The notes under the pieces: model-generated | Seen by the model: only the letters and a program-made list of their open reading frames with translations | What the model was told of the DNA's origin: nothing | Database searches by the model: none | Position numbers and translations under genes: made by a program | In this document: positions 37,759 to 47,153 of the stretch, in pieces | How positions within the stretch are numbered: position 1 is the stretch's first letter | Layout of the letters: every line of letters starts with the position of its first letter | DNA from: OLB11 sp041392835 | Lineage (GTDB): Bacteria; Bacteroidota; Bacteroidia; Chitinophagales; Chitinophagaceae | Direction: 5' to 3' | NCBI GenBank assembly: GCA_041392835.1 | Contig: JAWKLF010000004.1 | Coordinates: 62,001 to 126,000, forward strand | Length of the DNA: 64,000 nucleotides

Positions 37759-38733
37759 TTATTGATTCCATTTTTTGTTAGAAAAACGCTCACTTACAAT
37801 AAGCTCTTTGCTACCGGGTGTGTGTTTGTAAAAACCTTCGCCCGACTTAACTCCCAAAAACCCTGCCTGAACCATATTGGCCAACAAGGTAGCTGGGGCA
37901 TATTTTTGATTTCCAAAGCCCATGTGCAACACATTCATAATACTATAACAAGTATCTAAGCCAATAAAATCGGCTAATTGAAGAGGCCCCATAGGATGAG
38001 CCATACCCAATTTCATTATTGTATCTATTTCTTCTACACCAGCTACACTTTCCTGCAAAGACAAGATGGCTTCATTTATCATTGGCATCAAAATTCTATT
38101 GGAAATAAAACCTGGATAATCATTAACCACACAGGGTACTTTGCCTAAATTTTTTGATAGGTCTATGATTAATTGTGTAGTTTCTTTATCTGTTGCATAT
38201 CCATTAATAATTTCTACCAATTTCATAACTGGCACTGGATTCATAAAATGCATACCTATCACTTTTTCCATACGTTTGGTATGAGAAGCTATTCGCGTAA
38301 TAGAAATAGACGAAGTATTAGTAGCCAAAATACTTTTTGAAGGAGCTAATTCATCTAATTCTTTAAAAATTTTAATTTTCAAATCAATATTTTCGGTAGC
38401 TGCTTCTATAATTAAATCAGCATCCGCAACAGCTTCTTTAATAGTAGTAAATGTTTTAATATTACCTAAGGCTTTTGCTTTAGCTTCTTCTGTAAGTACT
38501 TGTTTTGCCATCTGACGGTCCAAATTTTTACCAATAGTGGCCAAAGCCTTATCCAAAGCTACTTGTTGTACGTCCATTAGGCTAACTTGGTAACCACTTT
38601 GAGCAAAAACATGGCAAATACCATTTCCCATGGTGCCAGCACCGATAACAGTAACTTGTTTTATTCCTTTTATTGAAGTTGTATCATTCATATCTAATTT
38701 TTCTATTTTAGGTTCTAAAGTTGTTGTACTCAT
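37759..38733 (-). CDS. 3-hydroxyacyl-CoA (3-hydroxybutyryl-CoA) dehydrogenase
   Basis: A 324-residue NAD-dependent dehydrogenase of beta-oxidation or butanoyl-CoA metabolism. The Rossmann motif is 'VIGAGTMGNGICHVFAQSGY' (~residue 31), followed by 'ATNTSSISITRIA', the catalytic-region 'GMHFMNPVPVMKLVEII' with His and Glu, and 'NDYPGFISNRILMPMINEA'. The length fits a single-domain HBDH. About 14 extra residues precede the usual start; Met15 could be the true start. It is divergent from the lipoprotein pseudogene. Confidence 0.94.
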   Translation of the reverse strand: MSTTTLEPKIEKLDMNDTTSIKGIKQVTVIGAGTMGNGICHVFAQSGYQVSLMDVQQVALDKALATIGKNLDRQMAKQVLTEEAKAKALGNIKTFTTIKEAVADADLIIEAATENIDLKIKIFKELDELAPSKSILATNTSSISITRIASHTKRMEKVIGMHFMNPVPVMKLVEIINGYATDKETTQLIIDLSKNLGKVPCVVNDYPGFISNRILMPMINEAILSLQESVAGVEEIDTIMKLGMAHPMGPLQLADFIGLDTCYSIMNVLHMGFGNQKYAPATLLANMVQAGFLGVKSGEGFYKHTPGSKELIVSERFSNKKWNQ

Positions 38734-38812
38734 GTAAGTGTTTTTTTTAATGAGCGCAAAGGTATGGATAAGTGATATGAATTTGCTGAAATTATTCCGC
38801 TATTTTTGCACC

Positions 38813-39329
38813 ATGAATATTTTCAAACGTCATTTTGAATACATATGCACAGGTTTTCTACTTTGCTTGCTTTTTTCGTGCCAATCGGACAAGAATGCCC
38901 ATTTGTATAAGAAATGGACGATGCATCAGGTAGAAAATAAGGCTATGAAAAAAGAAATAGACCTCATGAATGCTTATGTAGATTCTATAAGGCATGTATG
39001 ATCAGGAATTAAAAGGCATAATCAATGTGGATAGTCTAAAATTTTTGATTCAAGAGGAAATGCAACATTCCATAGAAGAGCAAAAAATAGCTCAAAACAA
39101 TGCCACTATGGGTTTTGAATAACCATGTAGTTTACAACACATCTCTGAAGGTATGGATTCAGCTTATTACGAAGTAATAAACGATGAAATAAAAATAGAC
39201 GAAGCCAAACTTAAAGGCTATGGCGAAACCATGACTTTTACAATACTTTCGCTTACAAAAGATACTTTAAAACTACGCATGGTAGATTATGGCGATACCA
39301 GCTTTATTGTCATGGTGCCTACTTTATAA
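38813..39329 (+). pseudogene. small lipoprotein gene broken by a frameshift and a stop
   Basis: The first frame (38813-39001) encodes a lipoprotein signal ('FLLCLLFSCQSD') and 'YKKWTMHQVENKAMKKEID'. After 'VDSIR', near 38990-38996, the sensible reading shifts to the frame starting 'YDQELKGIINVDSLKFLI', which is cut by TAA at 39120 and continues in frame to 39329 ('GYGETMTFTILSLTKDTLKLRMVDYGDTSFI'). The order is that of a lipocalin-like lipoprotein of ~170 residues: 'KW' N-terminal strand and C-terminal 'L.KDTL.L'. Two separate lesions within 130 nt make natural decay more likely than a single sequencing error. folA follows 9 nt downstream. Confidence 0.7.
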
Positions 39330-39338
39330 AAATCAATT

Positions 39339-39833
39339 ATGGATATAGCAATTATAGTAGCTCACGGTAGAAATTTAGAAATTGGGAAAAACAATGCTTT
39401 GCCTTGGCATCTTTCGAGCGATTTAAAATATTTCAAAAAACTAACTACAGGGCATAGCATCGTAATGGGTAGAAAAACATTTGAATCGATTGGAAGAACT
39501 TTGCCTAATCGAGAAAATATTATTCTAACTCGAAATAAAAATTTCAAACCAGACGGAACACTTGTATTTCATTCAAAGCAAGAATTGTTAGACTATGCCA
39601 AATTAAAATCGCAACTATTTATTATTGGTGGCGAAACAATATACAAACAATTTTTGGATACAGCAGACACACTTTATATAACAAAAGTAGAAACAAACAT
39701 AGCTGATGCAGATGCCTTCTTTCCTTCATATGACAAATCTGAGTGGACATTAGTTTCGGAAGAAAAACACATAAAAGATGAAAAAAATGATGCTGACTTT
39801 TCGTTTTTGATCTATAAAAAAAATAATACGTGA
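39339..39833 (+). CDS. folA: dihydrofolate reductase
   Basis: A 164-residue chromosomal-type DHFR, which reduces dihydrofolate to tetrahydrofolate with NADPH. Family motifs are present in order: 'IAIIVAHGRNLEIGKNNALPWHLSSDLKYFK' (Asp27-equivalent in the 'SSDLK' segment), 'HSIVMGRKTFESIGRTLPNR', 'IILTRN' and 'FIIGGETIYKQFL'. The Met20-loop Trp is kept in 'LPWHL'. The stop overlaps the GTG start of the next methyltransferase. Confidence 0.96.
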   Translation: MDIAIIVAHGRNLEIGKNNALPWHLSSDLKYFKKLTTGHSIVMGRKTFESIGRTLPNRENIILTRNKNFKPDGTLVFHSKQELLDYAKLKSQLFIIGGETIYKQFLDTADTLYITKVETNIADADAFFPSYDKSEWTLVSEEKHIKDEKNDADFSFLIYKKNNT

Positions 39834-40624
39834 TTCAAAAAAGATTTTTTTTAGCCTATCAATATATAAAGTACTTCATAACAGCAAAAACTGCTCATGG
39901 TGTTCATTCTCCCTTTGTATATCAATTTATTGAAAACGTTTTGAAACAAATACCTGATAAACATGTGTTTGAAAACATTTTTAAACTACGAAAAACATTA
40001 GCATCTCAAAACAATAACATTACGTTTAAAGATATGGGTGCTGGCTCAGTTGTGTCCAAAACAAATACAAGAAGTATTTCCTCTATAGCAAAGTATGCAG
40101 CCAGAACACATAAATATGGCAAAGTCCTCTACTCAATAATACAATACTATAAACCAAGCAAAATAATAGAATTGGGTACATCCTTAGGCATAGGTAGCTC
40201 TTACTTAGCGTTGGCTAATAAAGAAGCCACCATACACACCATAGAAGGTAGCCCTGAAATAGCAAAACTGGCTTATCAACATTGGAAAGAAATAGGCATA
40301 GAAAATATAGTGAGCCATGTGGGTCACTTTGACAATACATTGCAAACATTGCTATCTGATCTGAAACAAATTGATTGCATAGTAATAGATGGTAATCACA
40401 GTTACGAGCCAACCATTCAATATACAAAATGGGCCTTACAACATGCTCACGAAAAAAGCATATTCATTTATGATGATATTCATTGGAGCAAAGGCATGCA
40501 AAAAGCTTGGAATGAAATAATCTCCTACCCTGAGGTTACTCTCAGTATTGACATTTTTCAGCTTGGTATCGTTTTTTTCAACCCAGACTTTAAAGAAAAA
40601 CAACATTTTATATTAAAGTACTAA
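39830..40624 (+). CDS. class I SAM-dependent methyltransferase
   Basis: A 264-residue cytoplasmic protein with a Rossmann methyltransferase core: 'IIELGTSLGIGSSYLALAN' (motif I, ~residue 104), 'TIHTIEGSPEIAKLAYQHW' (motif II) and 'IDCIVIDGNHSYEPT' (motif IV). It resembles O-methyltransferase-like families (Methyltransf_24). The substrate is not known. The start is GTG at 39830, overlapping the folA stop by 4 nt; 'HGVHSPFVYQFIENV' near the N-terminus is typical of a Bacteroidota-specific group. Confidence 0.88.
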   Translation: MIQKRFFLAYQYIKYFITAKTAHGVHSPFVYQFIENVLKQIPDKHVFENIFKLRKTLASQNNNITFKDMGAGSVVSKTNTRSISSIAKYAARTHKYGKVLYSIIQYYKPSKIIELGTSLGIGSSYLALANKEATIHTIEGSPEIAKLAYQHWKEIGIENIVSHVGHFDNTLQTLLSDLKQIDCIVIDGNHSYEPTIQYTKWALQHAHEKSIFIYDDIHWSKGMQKAWNEIISYPEVTLSIDIFQLGIVFFNPDFKEKQHFILKY

Positions 40625-40627
40625 ATG

Positions 40628-43468
40628 TTACTTGATATTTCCATCAGCATCTAATTCCACTAGCGTGTATCCCAACTTTTGTAACTTAGGCCACAAGCTT
40701 TCTTTATCGCCTACTAGTAAATTTAGAAATTGGTCTGTTTGAATCCATTTTTTTGATAACTTATTAATTTTTTCCGCACTCATATTTTTTAATATGGCAT
40801 ATTGTTTAGTAACAAAATCTTCTGACAGGTTATAATAAATAATTTCAGACAGAAATCTTGCTTTTTGAAACAAGGTTTCATAATTGCGAGCCTCACTTTG
40901 GCCAATGGCACTCTTTAAAAAATTCAATTCATCTTTAGTTATACCGCCTTGTGCATAGTTTTTCATTTCTTTTAAAACTTCCACTAAAGCACTATCAGAA
41001 GCAGTCGCTTTGATACCCGAACTAAATAAATAAGTGCCCGTATATTTATTGGCACTAAATCGGCTTCTGGCACCGTAAGTCCAACCTTTATCTTCGCGTA
41101 AATTGATATTGATACGACTATTAAAAGCACCGCCCAATGGAAAATTCATTAAAGTAGATTCATAATATTCTCCAAGTACATCGTATTTTAAATTTGTGAC
41201 ATTGCCAATTCTAAACTCTGTTTGTGCCGATTTTGGTATATCTACAAAATATAATGTATTCTTAGTTTCCATACTTTGTTGAGTAGACTGGTCGTGGGGA
41301 ATAATAGTTTCTCGTTTAGGAAGTTTAGCCAATTTTGAAAAAATTTTCGAAGCTTCGGCATTTTCAATATCTCCCACACAAACTAATTCTAATTGATTAC
41401 TTTTGATATGTGTGTTATAATATTGCTGTATATCCTGTAATGTAATATTGGATACACTATTAACATTACCCATACTTGGGCTTCCCAAAATAGATTGATT
41501 AGAATAACAAATGGTATTAAATACCTGAGATGCAACATTAGTACCTCTGGTCTTACTATTTTTTATATTTTCTATCGTTTGGTTTTTAACTCGGCTCAAG
41601 GCTTCCTCTGTAAACTGAGGTTCAAAAAGTCTTTCATAAAGCAAATCCAAAGAAGCATTCAGATTTTTTTTCAAACATCTCATGGTCAAATTCAATTGAT
41701 CATAGCTTGGGCTTATAGAAATACTTGTTCCTAATTTATCCAATGCTGTTTGAAATTCTTCAGCAGTATGCTTCTTAGTATCTTCATCCATAAGGTTTGC
41801 AAAAAGCTCTGTAATGCCTAATTTATCTTTCATTTTAGATTCTACTTTTCTACCCCCTTCAATGTCTATAGATACCACAACCACAGGTGTTTCATGAGTT
41901 GTATGTACTATACCTTTCATGCCATCAGCATTCATTTTGGTATATTCTGGAACTTTTATAACAGGATTTGAGCCTGTTGCTGGCATTATACTTCTATCAA
42001 ATTTATCTTTTGCTTTTGTATAGTTAAGTTTTTCATAGCCATAATCGGGAGCTATATATTGCTTGTCTTCTTGTGCCGAAAAATTGGGAGCGTTTACCTC
42101 AATATCACTTTGATTTTTGCCTTTAGGCACTACACTAAGCACAAGCATAGCTTTATTTTTTATATAGTTATTAAACACTCGTATTATATCCGCTTTTGTA
42201 ATACTGACATATCGTTTTAGCTCATTTTGAATATAATTAGCATTGCCAGTAAAGGTTTGGTACGAAGCCAAGCTTGAAACTTTTCCTGACACACTTTCTA
42301 AACCATAAATAATAGAGGCTTCTTGCGATTGCTTAAACTTATCAATCTGTTCTTGGCTTATAGCATTGGGATCAAAGTTGTCAATTATTTCTTTTAAAAC
42401 ACTATAGGCTTGCTTCAAGTCGTCTTTACTAACAAAGCTAAATTGCAGATTACCTGCCAACTCACTTGTAGGATGTGAAGCATTAGCTCTCAATACAATT
42501 TGTTTTTTTACCAGAGCCTGATATAAAAGAGATGTATTGCCACCTCCTAATATATCTGCAAGACAATCTAAAGCTGCTTCATCTTTGTGTCTTGCCTCAA
42601 CTGTTGGCAGAGCGCATAGCAACATTGGCAACTTAGCATAATCGTCCGTCATGGTTACAAAGCGATTTGTATTAAGAACTGGGGCTGGCAAAACAGTTTT
42701 TTCAACTTCGGGGCCACGTGGTATAGAACCAAAATATTTATCTATCCATTGCAGCGTTTTCTTAATATTAATATCACCGCCTACAGTTAGTACAGCATTA
42801 TTTGGGCCATACCATCTTAAAAAAAAGTTTTTTAAATCTTGTACATCCACTCGGTTCAAATCTTCAATATAACCAATAGTAAGCCAAGAATAAGGATGCC
42901 CATAGGGATATAAGTTTTTAGATAATACTTCTTGCACAAGACCATAAGGTTGGTTGTCATAGCGTTGACCTCTTTCATTTTTAACAGTAGCACGCTGAAT
43001 TTCAAATTTTTGCTGTGTCACAGCATCCAATAAAAAGCCCATTCTATCAGCCTCAAGCCAAAGCATTTTTTCTAATTGATTATTGGGAACTGTTTCAAAA
43101 TAATTGGTTCTATCGCGATTAGTAGTACCGTTTAAAGTACCACCAGCTTCTGTAATAATTTTAAAGTGCTGTTCGTCGGCTACATTATCACTCCCCTGAA
43201 ACATCATATGTTCAAAAAAATGTGCAAAACCCGATTTGCCAATTTGCTCTCTTGCAGATCCTACATGATATGTAACATCTACATGACACAATGGATCGCT
43301 ATGATCTTCATGCAATATAACTGTCAAACCATTGCTTAACTGATATTTTTCATAGGGAATAGAAACAGCTCCTGGCTGAGCCTTTACTTTTTCGATAAGT
43401 TTAGGCTGTGCCATTACACTTTGAAAACTAACCACAATTAAAAAGGCACTAATAGATGTTTTAAACAT
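40628..43468 (-). CDS. M16 family zinc metallopeptidase (two-half type)
   Basis: A 946-residue exported peptidase with signal peptide ('SAFLIVVSFQSVMA'). The N-terminal M16 domain has the inverted zinc motif HxxEH in 'FAHFFEHMMFQGS' (~residue 85), with the downstream third ligand Glu in the 'ATVKNERGQRYDNQPYG' region. The second M16 half begins near residue 500 and lacks HxxEH, as usual for the inactive partner half that closes the clamshell. It probably degrades peptides in the periplasm. The upstream in-frame TTG at 43507 would add non-signal residues; ATG 43468 puts the signal peptide at the N-terminus. Confidence 0.94.
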   Translation of the reverse strand: MFKTSISAFLIVVSFQSVMAQPKLIEKVKAQPGAVSIPYEKYQLSNGLTVILHEDHSDPLCHVDVTYHVGSAREQIGKSGFAHFFEHMMFQGSDNVADEQHFKIITEAGGTLNGTTNRDRTNYFETVPNNQLEKMLWLEADRMGFLLDAVTQQKFEIQRATVKNERGQRYDNQPYGLVQEVLSKNLYPYGHPYSWLTIGYIEDLNRVDVQDLKNFFLRWYGPNNAVLTVGGDINIKKTLQWIDKYFGSIPRGPEVEKTVLPAPVLNTNRFVTMTDDYAKLPMLLCALPTVEARHKDEAALDCLADILGGGNTSLLYQALVKKQIVLRANASHPTSELAGNLQFSFVSKDDLKQAYSVLKEIIDNFDPNAISQEQIDKFKQSQEASIIYGLESVSGKVSSLASYQTFTGNANYIQNELKRYVSITKADIIRVFNNYIKNKAMLVLSVVPKGKNQSDIEVNAPNFSAQEDKQYIAPDYGYEKLNYTKAKDKFDRSIMPATGSNPVIKVPEYTKMNADGMKGIVHTTHETPVVVVSIDIEGGRKVESKMKDKLGITELFANLMDEDTKKHTAEEFQTALDKLGTSISISPSYDQLNLTMRCLKKNLNASLDLLYERLFEPQFTEEALSRVKNQTIENIKNSKTRGTNVASQVFNTICYSNQSILGSPSMGNVNSVSNITLQDIQQYYNTHIKSNQLELVCVGDIENAEASKIFSKLAKLPKRETIIPHDQSTQQSMETKNTLYFVDIPKSAQTEFRIGNVTNLKYDVLGEYYESTLMNFPLGGAFNSRININLREDKGWTYGARSRFSANKYTGTYLFSSGIKATASDSALVEVLKEMKNYAQGGITKDELNFLKSAIGQSEARNYETLFQKARFLSEIIYYNLSEDFVTKQYAILKNMSAEKINKLSKKWIQTDQFLNLLVGDKESLWPKLQKLGYTLVELDADGNIK

Positions 43469-43609
43469 AATTGATATTTTTAGATTGGCTAAAATACTAC
43501 AATCCAAAAGTAATTTTTTTTATCTTTTCCTTTATTTTTATAAACATTCTTAAAAAAAAGTTTTAGTTAATATTATTTCATATAATATTGATAGACAGTA
43601 AAACAAACT

Positions 43610-43643
43610 TTTGAATATAAAAATAATATAAATAGTAAATTTG
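43610..43643 (+). promoter_or_regulatory. promoter at the head of the accessory block
   Basis: TTTG at 43610-43613, a 22-nt spacer and TAAATTTG at 43636-43643 fit the Bacteroidota pattern. The ATG of the SRPBCC gene is 19 nt further on. Confidence 0.6.
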
Positions 43644-43662
43644 AAACACAAATAATATAAAA

Positions 43663-44121
43663 ATGAAAAAACTTCAATTTGTTAAAGAAATCAATGCGAC
43701 TGCACAAAAAGTATATGAAAGCATGTTAGGTTTAAAAGAAAAAAGTACATATGAGAATTGGACTTCAGCTTTTAATCCAACTTCTACCTATGAAGGTAGT
43801 TGGGACAAAGGCAGTAAAATTTATTTTGTTGGAGTAGATGAAAATGGCAAAAAAGGTGGCATGGTTTCTGAAATCGTAGAAAACAAAATAGCACAATTTG
43901 TTTCTATCAGACATTACGGTTTTTTAGATGGCGATACAGAAATAACAAGTGGCGAACAGGTTGAAAAATGGTCTGGTGGACACGAGAAATATTCATTTAA
44001 AGAGCAAGATGGTATAACTACATTAATAGTAGATATGGATACTATAGAAGACTATACAGAATATTTTGAAAAGACCTATCCCGTAGCTTTAGAAAAATTA
44101 AAAACTCAGGTAGAACTTTAA
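43663..44121 (+). CDS. SRPBCC/START-like domain protein
   Basis: A 152-residue cytoplasmic protein with the helix-grip fold: 'QFVKEINATAQKVYESMLG' strand-helix start, 'YEGSWDKGSKIYFVG' and 'GMVSEIVENKIAQFVSIRHYG' strands, and the long C-terminal helix 'YTEYFEKTYPVALEKLKTQV'. These proteins bind hydrophobic ligands or act on small molecules (AHSA1/polyketide cyclase-like). The ligand is unknown. First gene of the block that continues to the end of the window; it has its own promoter. Confidence 0.85.
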   Translation: MKKLQFVKEINATAQKVYESMLGLKEKSTYENWTSAFNPTSTYEGSWDKGSKIYFVGVDENGKKGGMVSEIVENKIAQFVSIRHYGFLDGDTEITSGEQVEKWSGGHEKYSFKEQDGITTLIVDMDTIEDYTEYFEKTYPVALEKLKTQVEL

Positions 44122-44195
44122 GAACTAAAGACTATAAAAATAATTTAAGTATCAAGTACTAACTTAGCCATTTACTAAATGAGAAGTAAAGAACT

Positions 44196-44838
44196 ATGCA
44201 AGAACAAAAAAATATTATTGATTGTTATAATAAAACAGCAACAGAATATGCTGAAAAATTTATAAACGAACTTTGCTATAAACATCTGGACTGTATATTA
44301 TTAAATTCCTTTGCTACGAAAAATAATAATAAAGGAATGCTAATAGATTTAGGTTGTGGGCCTGGACAAACAACTAAGTTTATATACGAATGCGGTTTAA
44401 CTCAATGTATAGGAACAGACCTATGCGAAGAAATGGTTTTGGTTGCAAAAAAACTAAATCCACAAATTAATTTTGAAATGGCTGATATGCTTAAATTACA
44501 TTTCAAGGACAACACATTTGGCTCTGCAATAGCATTTTATTCAATTGTACATTTTTGATTACACACAAATAAAAATAGCACTCAAAGAGATAAAAAGAAT
44601 TTTAGTAGATAAGGGTGAATTTTTATTTTCATTTCATATAGGCAATGAAATAGTGCATCTTGACACCTTTCTGGATCATCCAGTAAATATTGATTTTTAT
44701 TATTTTGAAATTGATAAAATTACAGCACTATTAAAAGAAACTGGCTTTGATATTATAGATTGTATCCAAAGACTACCCTATGAAAATGCCGAATACCCAA
44801 GTAAACGAGCCTATATTTGGGTTAAAAACAACAAATAA
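44196..44838 (+). pseudogene. class I SAM methyltransferase, +1 frameshift in a T-run
   Basis: The first frame encodes residues up to 'FGSAIAFYSIVHF' including motif I 'LIDLGCGPGQTT'; the rest ('DYTQIKIALKEIKRILVDKGEFLFSFH...') is in another frame. Removing one T from the TTTTT at 44552-44556 joins them exactly as 'SIVHFDYTQIKI', giving an intact ~213-residue methyltransferase whose halves fit the family perfectly. A single homopolymer base with no further damage is the typical profile of a sequencing error, although a recent real frameshift is possible. The substrate is unknown. Confidence 0.85.
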
Positions 44839-44960
44839 TAAAAGTTAGATTTTTAATGTAATTTTTGACACACAAAATTTTATATCTTTATTTTTAAAGG
44901 TAATAAATAGAATGTGATAAATTAATCATCTAATAAATATAACAAAAAGTAGTAGAGAAA

Positions 44961-45374
44961 ATGCAAGAAATAAAACAACCAACACCGCCTTTCACATTAG
45001 AAACGGCAAAACAAAAAATTCAAATGGCTGAAGATGGATGGAACAGTCAAGACCCAGTAAAAGTTTCAATGGCTTATACTATTGATAGCGAATGGCGAAA
45101 CAGAAATCAGTTTATTAATGGACGAGAAGAAATACAAGCTTTTCTAAAAAACATATGGGAAAATGAATTGGATTATAAATTGAAAAAAGAATATTGGGCT
45201 CATACCGATGATAGAATCGCAGTGCGATTTGAATATGAATACCGAAACAAAGAAGGACAATGGTTTAGAGCCTATGGCAATGAAAATTGGGAATTCAATG
45301 AAAATGGATTGATGAAAAGACGCTTTGCTTCTATCAACGATTTGGCAATTGATGCATCGGAAAGAAAATTATAA
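44961..45374 (+). CDS. DUF1348 (NTF2-like) family protein
   Basis: A 137-residue protein matching DUF1348: 'PPFTLETAKQKIQMAEDGWNSQDP', 'WRNRNQFINGREEIQAFL', 'WAHTDDRIAVRFEYEYRNKEGQWFRAYGNENWEF'. This family has the cone-shaped NTF2-like fold and no firm function. It is about 10 residues shorter than most members at the C-terminus. A TTTG/TATCTTTA-like sequence ~75 nt upstream is a weak promoter candidate. It starts a tight run of small genes (45392, 45869, 46233). Confidence 0.9.
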   Translation: MQEIKQPTPPFTLETAKQKIQMAEDGWNSQDPVKVSMAYTIDSEWRNRNQFINGREEIQAFLKNIWENELDYKLKKEYWAHTDDRIAVRFEYEYRNKEGQWFRAYGNENWEFNENGLMKRRFASINDLAIDASERKL

Positions 45375-45391
45375 AAATCAAAAACAGTCCG

Positions 45392-45841
45392 ATGAATAAA
45401 AGCCAACTAATAGAAATGAATAATGAGGGCATTGTTGTTGAAAATTTGGACAATGCCATTTCTTTTTTTCAAGAAATTGGATTGTCGCTTGAAGGTCGTA
45501 CTATGGTTGAAGGCGAATGGTCGGGTCGTGTTACAGGATTAAGAAATCAAGCAGTAGAAATTGCTATGATGCTTACACCCGACGGACATAGTAGAATAGA
45601 GCTGTCAAAATTCATTTCTCCAGAAATAAGTGCAGACCACCGAAATGCTCCAGTAAATTCTTTGGGCTATTTGAGAGTAATGTTTAGAGTGGATAATTTG
45701 GATGAATTACTTTCAAGGTTATATAAACTTGGAGCAACCTTAGTGGATGAAATTGTAAATTATCAGAACATTTATCGTCTATGTTATATCCGTGGTGTGG
45801 AAGGATTATTAATAGGACTTGCCGAACGCTTGGAGAATTGA
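45392..45841 (+). CDS. VOC (glyoxalase/dioxygenase-like) family protein
   Basis: A 149-residue protein with two beta-alpha-beta-beta-beta modules ('GIVVENLDNAISFFQEIGLSLEGR' and 'GYLRVMFRVDNLDELLSRLYKLGATLVDE'), as in vicinal oxygen chelate enzymes. Metal-type residues (His/Glu at strand starts) are only partly kept: 'GHSRIELSKF' contributes one His and Glu. The reaction cannot be predicted; relatives include glyoxalases and resistance proteins. It lies 17 nt after the DUF1348 gene. Confidence 0.85.
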   Translation: MNKSQLIEMNNEGIVVENLDNAISFFQEIGLSLEGRTMVEGEWSGRVTGLRNQAVEIAMMLTPDGHSRIELSKFISPEISADHRNAPVNSLGYLRVMFRVDNLDELLSRLYKLGATLVDEIVNYQNIYRLCYIRGVEGLLIGLAERLEN

Positions 45842-45868
45842 TTTTTTAATTTTAAATATTTATATAGT

Positions 45869-46231
45869 ATGAAGGAAACAGACAAACACAATGAAAAAAT
45901 AGCAAAACTAACTTTTGCTTCGGTCTATCCGCATTATATAAAAAAGGTAGAATCCAAAGGAAGAAGTATTGAAGAATTACACGAAGTAATAAAGTGGCTT
46001 ACGGGTTTTGATAAAAAGAAATTGGATAATTTAATTGAGGAAAAGGTAAACTTTGAAATCTTTTTTCAAAAAGCAAAATTAAATCCAAATGCAAAACTCA
46101 TTACAGGACTTATTTGTGGCTACAGAATAGAAGAAATAGAAAATGAACTCACCCAAAAAGTGCGATATTTGGATAAGTTGGTTGATGAATTGGCTAAAGG
46201 AAAAACAATGGATAAAATACTAAGAAAATAA
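45869..46231 (+). CDS. DUF2200 family protein
   Basis: A 120-residue, mostly helical protein. 'KIAKLTFASVYPHYIKKVESKGRS', 'ELHEVIKWLTGFDKK' and 'ITGLICGYRIEEIEN..L...VRYLDKLVDELAKGK' match DUF2200, a family of unknown function found scattered through bacteria with other small accessory genes. Its stop lies 1 nt before the next start. Confidence 0.88.
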   Translation: MKETDKHNEKIAKLTFASVYPHYIKKVESKGRSIEELHEVIKWLTGFDKKKLDNLIEEKVNFEIFFQKAKLNPNAKLITGLICGYRIEEIENELTQKVRYLDKLVDELAKGKTMDKILRK

Positions 46232-46232
46232 A

Positions 46233-47144
46233 ATGAAAGAAACATTCAACTATTCAGATGGGGAAAGACAAGTGCAAAAAAGTGCAGGTGTGGAGTTTTT
46301 TGCTAACCGACTTACTTCTATGGTGAAAACCTATGTGGCAAATAATGGAATTTATTTTATTCAAAATCAAAGTCTATTTTTTATTTCAAGTGTAGGAGGC
46401 GATGGAACTTTATGGACTTCATTAATCAGAGGAAAAAGAAAAAATTTTATTCAGTTTGAATTCGATGAGAAAATTAAAATTCATTTATCCGATATAGATT
46501 GGAATGAAAATGATATTCTTTTTCAAAACTTAAAAGAAAATCCAAACATTGGTTTATTGTTTATAGAATTTGATAATCGCCGACGATACAGGATAAACGG
46601 ACTTGCTGAATTAAAAGAAAATGTTATTCATATTGAAGTATTACAAGCCTTTCCTAATTGTCCAAAATATATTCAGGCAAGAGCTTTTGATGAACTTAAA
46701 AAAGAAAATAGCATAACCGAAACACTTTCGCTTGATTTAGTTAAAATAAAAAACATAGTGGAAAAGGCCGATACTTTTACTATGGGAACACAAGGGAAAA
46801 ATGGTGGAGTAGATTGATCGCATAGAGGAGGCAATGCTGGATTTTTAAAATTTGTAAATGAAAATACTATACAAATTCCAGATTATAATGGCAATAATAT
46901 GTTTACCAGTTTGGGCAATATAATGGAAAACCCAAATGTAGGAATGTTGTTTATTGGTTTTAATAAAGGAGCTATTTTGCAACTTAGCGGCAAAGCTCGT
47001 ATTGCTTTGCAGGAAAATGATTTGCATAATGGTATAGAACGTTTTTGGTATTTTGAAATTGAAAAAAATAGATACACCGAAAATGTTTTGCCACTTCATT
47101 GGTCAATGCCACAATATTCACCTTTTAACCCAAAAATTTTATAA
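46233..47144 (+). pseudogene. pyridoxamine 5'-phosphate oxidase-like flavoprotein with in-frame TGA
   Basis: The frame runs 46233-47144 with one in-frame TGA at 46815. Before it, residues 1-194 form a split-barrel flavin-binding half ('FFISSVGGDGTLWTSLIRG'); after it, 'SHRGGNAGFLKF', 'GNNMFTSLGNIMENPNVGMLFI' and 'LQLSGKARIALQ' form the second half. Relatives of ~300 residues have a normal residue (Val or Cys, as I recall) between Asp and Ser of 'D-x-SHRGG'. TGA could come from Trp TGG or Cys TGT/TGC by one change. UGA is used as a normal stop elsewhere (e.g. folA). Only a weak 4-bp GCAT/ATGC stem follows, so selenocysteine insertion is not supported. Confidence 0.8.
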
Positions 47145-47153
47145 ATAAATAGT

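Noticed and set aside
46815..46817. TGA read as tryptophan (alternative genetic code)
   Set aside because: TGA is the true stop of several intact genes (ribD, DMT transporter, folA, msrA at 58494), and the TonB receptor and lipoprotein breaks also involve TAA.
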